Shown here in pieces: positions 44,583 to 50,880 of a DNA stretch of 50,880 nt (positions within the stretch are counted from its first letter, which is position 1; the number at the start of each line of letters is the position of its first letter). The DNA comes from Kiritimatiellia bacterium (GTDB lineage: Bacteria > Verrucomicrobiota > Kiritimatiellia > CAIQIC01 > Lenti-01), in assembly GCA_017458625.1 (NCBI GenBank), contig JAFTAH010000127.1, positions 1 through 50,880 of the forward strand. The letters are read 5' to 3'. Under the pieces are notes generated by a model that saw only the letters and a program-made list of their open reading frames with translations, was not told the origin of the DNA and did not search any database. Position numbers and translations under genes: made by a program.

Positions 44583-46166
44583 TTACAGATTGACGGTCTC
44601 GGCTTCCAGCTTCGGCCCGTTGTCCATCTGGGCGGCCTTCTCGAACTCGCCGACGATCTCGGCCGACGGCGCCGGCGTCAGCAGCGAACCCAGCCACGTC
44701 GCCAGGAAGCCCGCCACGAAGCCCGGGGCCAGCTCGTAGAGCGTGAACCACTCGTTCGAGGGGCCAAACGTCGGATTCACCCACAGCTTCCACACGAACA
44801 CCGTCACCGCCCCCACGACCATCCCGGCGATGGCGCCGCCGAGGTTGCAGCGCTTCCAGAACAGCGCCAGCAGGATGACCGGGCCGAACGCCGCGCCGAA
44901 CCCGGCCCAGGCGAAGGACACCATCTGCATGACCACCTTGAAGAACTCGCTCTCCTGGTTCGACGCCATGATCGCCGCCACGATGGCCACCGCGAGCACC
45001 GTCAGCCGCGACACCACCACCAGCTCCTTGTCGCCGGCGTTCTTGCGGATCGCGTGCTTGTAGATGTCCGCGCTGAACGACGACGCCGACACCAGCAGCT
45101 GGCTGTCCGCCGTCGACATGATCGCCGCCAGGATCGACGACAGCAGCACGCCCGCGAAGATGCGCGACAGCACCGAGCCGCCGAAGATCGTGTTGATCAT
45201 GATGATGAAGATCTTCTCCGGATCGCCCTGGACCGCTTCCGCCATGGCCGGATGCTGCGCCAGGAACAGATGCCCGAACAGCCCGATCGCCGCCGCCGCC
45301 GCCAGCGAGATGGTCACCCAGGTCATCGCGATGCGACGCGAGCCCTTGACCGCCAGCGGCGAGTCGATCGACATGAACCGCACCAGGATGTGCGCCATCC
45401 CGAAGTAGCCCAGCCCCCACGCCAGGTTGCTCAGCAGGGGCACCATGCCCATGGCCGCCTGGCTCTTGGCATTCGCGAACAAGTTCAGCAGATACGGATT
45501 CACCTCGTTCAGGTTGTTCACCGCCGCCGTGAACCCGCCCGCCGCGAAGATCACCATCGCCGGCACCAGCACGATCGCGATGAACATCAGGCTACCCTGG
45601 ATGAAGTCCGTCCAGCACACCGCCATGTACCCGCCCAGCAGCGTGTACGCCAGCACCACCGCCGCGCCGATCCACAGCGCCGGCAGATACGGAATCCCGA
45701 ACGTCGCCGTGAACAGCTTCGCGGCGGCGACAAACCCCGACGCCGTGTACGGCGTGAAGAACACCAGGATCACCAGCGCCGCGATCCACCGCGAAATCCC
45801 GATCGGGTCGCGGAAGCGGTTGGAGAGGAAGTCCGGAATCGTGATCGAATCCTTGCAGACGTGCGAATAGATGCGCAACCGGCGGGCCACGATCTTCCAG
45901 TTCAGATACGTGCCGATGAGCAGCCCGATGCCGATCCACACCTCCGAGAAGCCGCCCAGGAAAATCGCCCCGGGCAGTCCCATCAGCAGCCAGCCCGACA
46001 TGTCGGAGGCCTGCGCCGAAAGCGCGACCACCCACTTGTTCATCTTGCGGCCGCCGAGGAAATACGTGGACAGGCTGTCGGCCTTCGCGGAGAAGAACGC
46101 GCCGATGCCGAGCATGAGGGCGAGATAGCCAAGAAACGCGCCTAGAGTGCAATAGTCAATATTCAT
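44583..46166 (-). CDS. putP: PutP-type sodium:solute symporter
   Basis: The 527-residue protein has about 13 hydrophobic segments and the SSS-family signatures TYFLGGRKMNKWVVALSAQ, SDMSGWLLMGLPGAIFLGG and AIMSTADSQLLVSASSFSADIY, which matches the proline:Na+ symporter subgroup. It would import proline, or a related compound, with sodium. The ATG at 46166 gives the typical N-terminus; the longer upstream frame is arginine-rich and lacks support. It has its own promoter and terminator and no partner gene. Substrate identity within the SSS family cannot be read from motifs with certainty. Confidence 0.9.
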   Translation of the reverse strand: MNIDYCTLGAFLGYLALMLGIGAFFSAKADSLSTYFLGGRKMNKWVVALSAQASDMSGWLLMGLPGAIFLGGFSEVWIGIGLLIGTYLNWKIVARRLRIYSHVCKDSITIPDFLSNRFRDPIGISRWIAALVILVFFTPYTASGFVAAAKLFTATFGIPYLPALWIGAAVVLAYTLLGGYMAVCWTDFIQGSLMFIAIVLVPAMVIFAAGGFTAAVNNLNEVNPYLLNLFANAKSQAAMGMVPLLSNLAWGLGYFGMAHILVRFMSIDSPLAVKGSRRIAMTWVTISLAAAAAIGLFGHLFLAQHPAMAEAVQGDPEKIFIIMINTIFGGSVLSRIFAGVLLSSILAAIMSTADSQLLVSASSFSADIYKHAIRKNAGDKELVVVSRLTVLAVAIVAAIMASNQESEFFKVVMQMVSFAWAGFGAAFGPVILLALFWKRCNLGGAIAGMVVGAVTVFVWKLWVNPTFGPSNEWFTLYELAPGFVAGFLATWLGSLLTPAPSAEIVGEFEKAAQMDNGPKLEAETVNL

Positions 46167-46245
46167 GGGAGTCAGCTTTCTGTTGGGGTTGCGCCCCGTC
46201 TGGATCCCCGTCCCTTCCACGGTCTCCTCCAGTGCGCACCCGCGC

Positions 46246-46274
46246 AAAATAGGGGCGACCGCTTTCCCGGTCAA
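46246..46274 (-). promoter_or_regulatory. Sigma70-like promoter of putP
   Basis: Minus strand: TTGACC (46274-46269), a 17-base spacer, TATTTT (46251-46246). The leader is about 75 bases. Confidence 0.65.
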
Positions 46275-46399
46275 GCCAAAAGGGACGTCTCCGCCCAAAA
46301 ACATGCCCCCTGCCCGCCGCCGCCCGCCCCTCCATGTCGTTGCGGGCTTGCGGGCAGACAATGGCCTTTTTGCACCTTTTGCTGCTCGCCCCGGGCACG

Positions 46400-46428
46400 A
46401 AAAAGCCCCGGTCATGACAACCGGGGCT
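46400..46428 (-). terminator. Rho-independent terminator of the cyclase gene
   Basis: A perfect 9-bp stem AGCCCCGGT/ACCGGGGCT with a 7-base loop is followed by TTTTC on the minus strand. It lies 47 bp beyond the cyclase stop. Confidence 0.92.
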
Positions 46429-46475
46429 CGCGGGCGCGGCCTTCCCCCTTGCCGCGCCCTTGGCGGTCGCTGGGA

Positions 46476-47324
46476 CTACTTCTTGGCCTTCTTGGCGGGC
46501 GTGGCCGCCTTGGGCGGCAGCCAGGCCACGATGCGGCACATGGACGACTCCAGCTCGATGCCGCGCAGCGGGAAGCACCCGATGTAGGCGCGCGTGCTGC
46601 CCAGCTTGTTGATCTCGCCGGCCAGGTTCTCCGCGTGCACGATGCCCTTCGGGAACAGGTCCAGATGCATCACCTGGTAGTACTTGTCCTTCGGGAACAG
46701 CTCGTCGAAGCTCTTGCCATAGGTCTTCTTCATGAAGGCGTCGCACTTCTGGAACTCGCCGGGATGCCACGTCCGGATGATGGTGTTCATGGGATGGTCG
46801 GCCGACCCGCAGTCCACGCCGATCCATTTCAGCTTCTTGGCCTTGCACCACTCGTTGAAGTCCGGCGAGGGGCCTGGATGCCGCACGAAGTAGCGGATCT
46901 CGTCGCCCGTCTTCTGGTCCCAGGCATAGCGGTTGTAGCCCGTGTTGATGATCAGGATGTCGCCCTGCTTGACCTCGACCTTGGACTCGATCATCTCGGG
47001 GGTGTAGAGCGAGAAGTCCTTGACTTCCTTGGAGATGTCGACGATGGCGCCGGCGCCGACCCAGTCCGTCAGCGGCACGTTGCCGATGGCGCGGCCGGCG
47101 GGATAGAAGTGGATTTCGCCGTCCATGTGGGTGCCCACGTGGTTGCTGGTGGTGATGATCTGGCCATTGGCCCCCTGGCCCATGTGCGCGCCGGCCAGCC
47201 GCTTGAAGTACTGGATGCCAAGCGGCATGTAGCTCGGCCACGGGGGCGTATGCACGGAAAGCCGCATGGTCAGGTCGTACATCTGGGAGGACTGCATGAA
47301 CTCGATGAATTGATCGTTCGTCAT
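46476..47324 (-). CDS. Cyclase-family metal-dependent hydrolase (kynurenine-formamidase-like)
   Basis: The 282-residue protein has the family metal site at about 60-72 (SNHVGTHMDGEIHF, HxGTHxDxxxH), a DWVGAGAIVDI segment and IGVDCGSADHPMN near residue 170-185, all as in PF04199. Family members hydrolyse amides or esters of small acids; the substrate is unknown here. It ends in a lysine/alanine tail (TPAKKAKK). The ATG at 47324 follows AAAGGTTCC and removes 41 unsupported codons of upstream open frame. It is monocistronic, with a promoter and a strong terminator. Confidence 0.9.
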   Translation of the reverse strand: MTNDQFIEFMQSSQMYDLTMRLSVHTPPWPSYMPLGIQYFKRLAGAHMGQGANGQIITTSNHVGTHMDGEIHFYPAGRAIGNVPLTDWVGAGAIVDISKEVKDFSLYTPEMIESKVEVKQGDILIINTGYNRYAWDQKTGDEIRYFVRHPGPSPDFNEWCKAKKLKWIGVDCGSADHPMNTIIRTWHPGEFQKCDAFMKKTYGKSFDELFPKDKYYQVMHLDLFPKGIVHAENLAGEINKLGSTRAYIGCFPLRGIELESSMCRIVAWLPPKAATPAKKAKK

Positions 47325-47364
47325 TGCTCTGGAACCTTTCTTATGGGTTGGAAACGATGTGCCA

Positions 47365-47393
47365 AGCATAACGTCCCGCCCCCCGCCCGTAAA
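47365..47393 (-). promoter_or_regulatory. Sigma70-like promoter of the cyclase gene
   Basis: Minus strand: TTTACG (47393-47388), a 17-base G-rich spacer, TATGCT (47370-47365), about 41 bases before the ATG. Confidence 0.6.
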
Positions 47394-47463
47394 GCACGAT
47401 TTTTCGCACCTTGTCCCCAAAAGAGGGGGGGAGATAAGCGACGGCATTTTGGCAACTCCCTTC

Positions 47464-47492
47464 TTGCAAAGCGGCGGCGGATGGGCGATTCT
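47464..47492 (+). promoter_or_regulatory. Candidate promoter of the lipoprotein gene, close to the start codon
   Basis: TTGCAA (47464-47469), a 17-base G-rich spacer and GATTCT (47487-47492). The ATG is at 47501, so a start site at normal distance would give a leaderless or nearly leaderless mRNA. Confidence 0.4.
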
Positions 47493-47500
47493 AGAGGGCG

Positions 47501-48049
47501 ATGAAAACGACCCTTGCCACCTTCGGGCGGGCCCTGCTCGCCGCCCTGCTCGTCCCCGTCCTCTCCGCCGTCTTCGCGGCCTGCGACGTGTCTAGCACCG
47601 ACTCCGTCTCCGGCTCCGTCTCGAACTCCGCCGGCGAAAGCTACGACTTCACGGGAACCTACTATGCATCCCCCGTCGGCTCGGCCCTGGTCACGCCGGA
47701 AGAAGCCCAGTCCGGCGAGCATATCACCTGGCTCCGCCTGATGCAGTCCGGCTCCTCCCTCCAGGGCTACGACTCCGCCAAGCAGTCGTGGTCGGGCAAG
47801 ATCTCCTCGCTGAGCGGCGAGACGGCCCAGTTCTCGCTCAAGGGCCGCACCTCCGCCGGCCACGCCGTGGACATCGTCGGCAGCCTCTCCTACAATTCCG
47901 GTTCTGCCAGCATGAACGCGTCCTGGATCGAGGATTCCGGCAGCGCCGCCTCCATCTACGGCTACGCAACCGTGGCCACCAACTCCTCCAACGTCAACAC
48001 GAACAACAACGTGACCAACAACGTGTCCACCAACGAGGTCTACGAATAA
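47501..48049 (+). CDS. Lipoprotein of unknown function
   Basis: The 182-residue product has a lipoprotein signal peptide with lipobox VFAAC (Cys at about 28). The mature part is serine/glycine-rich and beta-like (YDFTGTYYASPVG, ITWLRLMQSGSSLQGYDSA, KQSWSGKISSLSGETAQFSLKGR), a small barrel or sandwich of about 120 residues, followed by an asparagine/threonine/valine tail (about 160-182). No family recognised. The tail suggests surface exposure or low-complexity linkage. Confidence 0.8.
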   Translation: MKTTLATFGRALLAALLVPVLSAVFAACDVSSTDSVSGSVSNSAGESYDFTGTYYASPVGSALVTPEEAQSGEHITWLRLMQSGSSLQGYDSAKQSWSGKISSLSGETAQFSLKGRTSAGHAVDIVGSLSYNSGSASMNASWIEDSGSAASIYGYATVATNSSNVNTNNNVTNNVSTNEVYE

Positions 48050-48108
48050 GCCCGGCCGTGGTGCTTCCGCAGAAACGCTTTCCGTCCCTTGTCCGCGCCT
48101 CCCGCCCC

Positions 48109-49191
48109 ATGAAGAACCCCTCTCGCAAAAAAGCCGCCGGTGCCCAAGCCACGTCCAAGACCGCCCCTCAGCGGCGCATGCCGGACGCGCCTGCCGCTGC
48201 TGTTGCCTCCGTCCCCCCTCCCCCTGCCGCTCGCCTCTGCTCCGCCATCGACCGTCCGGAAGCCCTGCTCTGCCAGACCGCCCAGGCCCTCTCGGGACAC
48301 TTCTCCTTCCACTCGGGCGACGCGCCGGACGCGCTCCTGACGGCCGCCCCCTCGCCTCCCGACGTCATCGAGGCCCTCCGCATCCTGCTGGACGTCCTCT
48401 TCCCGGGCAAGTTCTCCTCGCTCCCGGTTTCCCCCGACACCCTGCGCATCTTCCTGCTCCGGCGGCTCTCCAAGGCCTACGCCATCCTGCTGCCCCAGGT
48501 GCGCCTCGCCCTCCCCTACCGCTGGACCGCCCAGTCCGCCTGCACCGAGCATCGCCCGCGCCCGCTCGTCTTCGACCCGGACGCCGCCGCCACCGACATC
48601 CTCCAGCGCTTTCTCGGGCGCCTCGCCGACATCGCCGGGCTCGTCACCACCGATGTCCAGGCCGCCTACGAAGGCGATCCCGCCGCCCTTTCCTACGCCG
48701 AGGTCGTGCTGGCCTACCCCGGCCTGCTCGCCATCGCCGCCCATCGGCTTGCCCACGAGCTCTATCGGCTCGCCGTGCCCATCATCCCCCGCATCATGTC
48801 CGAGTGGATTCACACGCGCACCGGCGTCGACATCCATCCCGGCGCCCGCATCGGCCCCGCCTTCTTCATCGACCCCGCCACCGGCGTCGTCATCGGCGAA
48901 ACCGCCGAGATCGGCGCCCACGTCAAGCTCTACCAGGGCGTCACCCTCGGCGCCCTCTCCTTCGAGCTCGACCCCGACGGCAACCCCGTCAAGCATGTCA
49001 AGCGCCATCCCACCCTCGGCGACAACGTCGTGGTCTACGCCAACGCCACCATCCTCGGCGGCGAGGTCGTCATCGGCAAGGACTCCGTGGTCGGCTCCAA
49101 CGTCTTCCTCACCACCTCCGTGCCGCCGCGTACCGTCGTCTCCAACAAACACCCCACCCTCGCCCACCGTTCCCGCAAACCCGGAGCATAG
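48109..49191 (+). CDS. Serine O-acetyltransferase-like protein (CysE/EpsC type) lacking the catalytic histidine
   Basis: An Ala/Pro-rich N-terminus (about 1-55) and a helical domain (about 55-235, ending GDPAALSYAEVVLAYPG) precede a left-handed beta-helix of hexapeptide repeats (about 240-350: TGVDIHPGARIG, VVIGETAEIGAHVKLYQG, TLGDNVVVYANATILGG). The length (360) and wording fit long EpsC-type serine acetyltransferases, which make O-acetylserine for cysteine synthesis. The catalytic Asp-His motif that normally reads D-H-[AG]-T-G reads IDPATG here: proline replaces histidine (codon CCC at about 48874). The helical-domain Asp and the later RHP histidine are kept. It may be inactive, use another acceptor or contain an error. 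The next gene starts 3 bp after the stop. Confidence 0.88.
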   Translation: MKNPSRKKAAGAQATSKTAPQRRMPDAPAAAVASVPPPPAARLCSAIDRPEALLCQTAQALSGHFSFHSGDAPDALLTAAPSPPDVIEALRILLDVLFPGKFSSLPVSPDTLRIFLLRRLSKAYAILLPQVRLALPYRWTAQSACTEHRPRPLVFDPDAAATDILQRFLGRLADIAGLVTTDVQAAYEGDPAALSYAEVVLAYPGLLAIAAHRLAHELYRLAVPIIPRIMSEWIHTRTGVDIHPGARIGPAFFIDPATGVVIGETAEIGAHVKLYQGVTLGALSFELDPDGNPVKHVKRHPTLGDNVVVYANATILGGEVVIGKDSVVGSNVFLTTSVPPRTVVSNKHPTLAHRSRKPGA

Positions 49192-49193
49192 CC

Positions 49194-49505
49194 ATGAGCA
49201 GCCGCGCCTCCCTCGCCTCCGACTTCGGCAAGCACCTCAAGACCACCATCATCCACCTCATCAAGAACGATGGCCTCCGGCCCTGCCCGGAGGAGTCCAT
49301 CGAGACCGCCAAGCTGCTTGAGGCATTCAAGTGGAACGAGCTGTCCGAGGACGAGCAGCGGGCGCGCGTGGACAAGGTCTACGCGCAGTTCGGCCCCGGC
49401 TCGCCCGTGGAAAAGCATTTCGCAACCTATCCCCACCACTTCTCGCAGGAAAAATATCGCGAGTTCCGCGCCGCCATGGACGCCTACCGCGATGTCCTGA
49501 AGTAG
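49194..49505 (+). CDS. Small soluble protein of unknown function
   Basis: The 103-residue product is hydrophilic and mostly helical with a HLIKNDGLRPCPEESIET segment near the start and a Phe/Tyr/His-rich end (HFATYPHHFSQEKYREF). It starts 3 bases after the cysE-like stop, so the two are coupled. No signal peptide, membrane segment or known motif was seen. Confidence 0.7.
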   Translation: MSSRASLASDFGKHLKTTIIHLIKNDGLRPCPEESIETAKLLEAFKWNELSEDEQRARVDKVYAQFGPGSPVEKHFATYPHHFSQEKYREFRAAMDAYRDVLK

Positions 49506-49547
49506 CCCGCTCCCGCCCCCCCGCCCGTCCCCGGACCTGCCCCGCCC

Positions 49548-49874
49548 ATGAGAAATTACCTGATTCTGCTGCTGATCGTCCTGCTCGCCGCCGGCGGCTT
49601 CAAGCTCTACCGCCAGCAGGAGGAGATCCGCACGCTGGAAGCCGATCTGCGGCAGCTCGAGGCGGATCATGCCGCCCAGCAGCAGGCCGCCGCCGCCATC
49701 ATCCCACCCAATCCCGCCAACGCCGAGTCCCGCGGCCATGCCATCGCCGCACTCCGGGAACAGGACGCCGCCCTGGCGCAGCAGCACGAAGCGCTCGCCG
49801 CCCGCTGGGCCGAATGCGAAGAGCACCTCCGCTCGTTCCACCCCACCTCCCACAAGGCCGCATCCACCCGCTAG
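49548..49874 (+). CDS. Single-TM coiled-coil protein (108 aa)
   Basis: One N-terminal membrane segment (YLILLLIVLLAAGGFKLY) is followed by a coiled coil (about 22-50, EIRTLEADLRQLEADHAAQQQ) and a second helical stretch (about 65-95). It resembles small envelope proteins such as divisome or secretion-associated coiled-coil anchors, but no family was recognised. It lies 42 bp after the small gene and 30 bp before the next, in an apparent five-gene row. Confidence 0.68.
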   Translation: MRNYLILLLIVLLAAGGFKLYRQQEEIRTLEADLRQLEADHAAQQQAAAAIIPPNPANAESRGHAIAALREQDAALAQQHEALAARWAECEEHLRSFHPTSHKAASTR

Positions 49875-49904
49875 CCCCCCCGCGCCGCCGCCAGGAATCC
49901 GCCC

Positions 49905-50600
49905 ATGAAAAACGTCGTTTTGGCCCTCCTCATCCTCGCCTGCGGCATACTGGCCTATTTCTGGCTGCAGGCCAACGGCAGACAGCATGAGCTGGTCGGC
50001 GCCGTCGCGGATGCCCGCGCCCGCCTCGCCGTCGCCCAGGAGGAAGTGGCCACGCGCCAGCGCCAGGCCGACGAGGCCGACGCGCAACACCAGGCCGACG
50101 AAAGCACGCTCTCCGAACTCCAGGCGTCCATCAACGCCCAGCAGGCCGCCATCGCCGACCTGGAGGACAAGATCGCCCGCTATGACGAAAAGGTTCGTTC
50201 CTGGAAGATCGCCCGCACCATCAAGGCCGAGGAGCGCGAAGCCAGCCTCGACTCCGTGCGGGCCGCCCGCGAAGGCCGCACCCTCGGCATCGGCGAGACC
50301 GAGGCTAAGCGCTACGTCGCCAGGCGGGGAGACTACTATTTCTTCACGGATGGCCTCGGCGACTGGTATGCCCGCCGGTCCCTCGCCGACTGGAGCCCCG
50401 AGGCCCTTGCCGTCGTCCAGGAACGCGACACCGCCGACCGCCAGCTGGCCGCACGCCGCTACGCCCTCCTGCGCACGCTCCGCGAAGCCCCCCCCCTCTC
50501 CCCCGAGGACCAGGCGGAACTCGACCAGCTGGAAGCCCGCGAACAGCAGTTCGCCGACCACCTCCGCGACCTCGAAACCCAGCCCAACCGCCTCCGCTAG
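49905..50600 (+). CDS. Single-TM coiled-coil protein with C-terminal globular segment (231 aa)
   Basis: One membrane segment (NVVLALLILACGILAYFWL) and a long coiled coil (about 25-115) are followed by a short globular piece with YVARRGDYYFFTDGLGDWYARRSLADW (about 135-160) and a second helical hairpin (about 160-230). The layout is similar to the gene before it, which suggests duplicated design or interacting partners. The globular piece looks like a small binding module but matches nothing I know. It is the last gene of the plus-strand row. Confidence 0.72.
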   Translation: MKNVVLALLILACGILAYFWLQANGRQHELVGAVADARARLAVAQEEVATRQRQADEADAQHQADESTLSELQASINAQQAAIADLEDKIARYDEKVRSWKIARTIKAEEREASLDSVRAAREGRTLGIGETEAKRYVARRGDYYFFTDGLGDWYARRSLADWSPEALAVVQERDTADRQLAARRYALLRTLREAPPLSPEDQAELDQLEAREQQFADHLRDLETQPNRLR

Positions 50601-50615
50601 GGCTGTCCAAAAGGA

Positions 50616-50720
50616 CTGTAGCCGTTTCGGGGACATTGGCTTGGGCTGGCGGTCGCTGGAACCTGCGCCCCTCCCGCTGTGCCCCCATCGCCGCAACGGC
50701 GAGACGCCGTTGCCACATCA
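50616..50720. repeat. Dispersed intergenic repeat, copy B
   Basis: It contains CTGTAGCCGTTTCGG, GCTGGCGGT, GGAACCTGCG and CCTCCCGCTGTGCCCC in the same order as copy A (23931), then a small inverted pair (GCAACGGCGA/GACGCCGTTGC). It lies 15 bp after the last gene. Alignment was made by eye. Confidence 0.75.
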
Positions 50721-50748
50721 ACTGCCGCTTCCCTCTCGCCTAAAACAC

Positions 50749-50830
50749 GTTTCCATTCAATGGAAAAGTACCCGAAACATGTTTCCATTGTCTGGAAAAT
50801 TGCCCAAACATGCTTCCATTCAATGGAAAC
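50749..50830. repeat. Palindromic TTCCA/TGGAA repeat array (right copy)
   Basis: Three units start at TTCCA 50751, 50783 and 50814, 32 and 31 bp apart. Units are TTTCCATTCAATGGAAAA, TTTCCATTGTCTGGAAAA and CTTCCATTCAATGGAAAC; linkers GTACCCGAAACATG and TTGCCCAAACATG resemble that of the left array. The final 50 bases of the window hold nothing further recognisable. Confidence 0.78.
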
Positions 50831-50880
50831 CTGTTTCGACGAAGCCGACGGAATCGAATGCTGTCGATGATTCCAAATAG

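Noticed and set aside
50679..50870. A 63-residue open frame in the last 200 bases
   Set aside because: It is a translation of the palindromic repeat array, with no Shine-Dalgarno sequence.

Overview
The window is high-GC bacterial DNA, most likely from the PVC superphylum (a Verrucomicrobiota or Kiritimatiellota-type gut or aquatic bacterium). The pointers are a PEP-CTERM sorting signal, thrombospondin-3/EF-hand 'DGDGMSNYDEYLAGTDP'-type tails, very large secreted proteins with LamG modules, an EpsC/CysE-type acyltransferase, and short palindromic intergenic repeats. The lineage is inferred from gene style, not from a marker-gene tree. No rRNA or CRISPR array was seen, and no intact transposase or prophage; the only phage-like gene is a secreted tail-collar protein.

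Layout. (1) 1-3681, plus strand: the 3' part of a type IIG-like restriction-modification enzyme that runs off the left edge, followed by two decayed neighbours (an AlbA_2/RecG-like C-terminal fragment and a DUF1016 nuclease C-terminal scrap) and a palindromic repeat array. (2) 3855-7615, minus strand: a SWIM zinc-finger protein carrying an extra XRE-type HTH domain, paired with an SNF2-family ATPase, preceded by an array of CTAG octamers. (3) 7654-21432, minus strand: six secreted-protein genes in a row, including a 2846-residue giant with LamG modules, a secreted phage tail-collar protein, a 579-residue exported protein, a PEP-CTERM protein and two further exported proteins. The three-gene part (7654-19159) looks like an undescribed extracellular system. 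(4) 21622-38863, minus strand: metG, a 500-bp intergenic stretch with an inverted repeat and a dispersed repeat, a 2502-residue secreted protein with two GH13 amylase domains, a small unknown gene, two paralogous GT-C-like membrane proteins with cysteine tails coupled to citramalate synthase, rpsI-rplM and tRNA-Asn(GTT). (5) 39120-40808, plus strand: a cytoplasmic neopullulanase/cyclomaltodextrinase-like GH13. (6) 40819-47324, minus strand: purU, an exported endonuclease/exonuclease/phosphatase-fold lipoprotein, a TPR protein, a PutP-type sodium:solute symporter and a metal-dependent cyclase. (7) 47501-50600, plus strand: a lipoprotein, a serine-acetyltransferase-like protein lacking its catalytic histidine, a small soluble protein and two single-TM coiled-coil proteins, followed by two repeat families.

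How the genes fit together. The extracellular double-GH13 protein would break starch-like glucans outside the cell, and the cytoplasmic GH13 would finish the imported oligosaccharides. The minus-strand secretome cluster suggests a surface or secreted apparatus built from very large proteins, with a collagen-like or phage-like tip protein. Housekeeping genes (metG, rpsI-rplM, tRNA-Asn, cimA, purU) mark this as chromosome. The left edge is a recombination-worn defence locus. Several genes have recognisable sigma70-like promoters with unusually G-rich spacers and clear rho-independent terminators.
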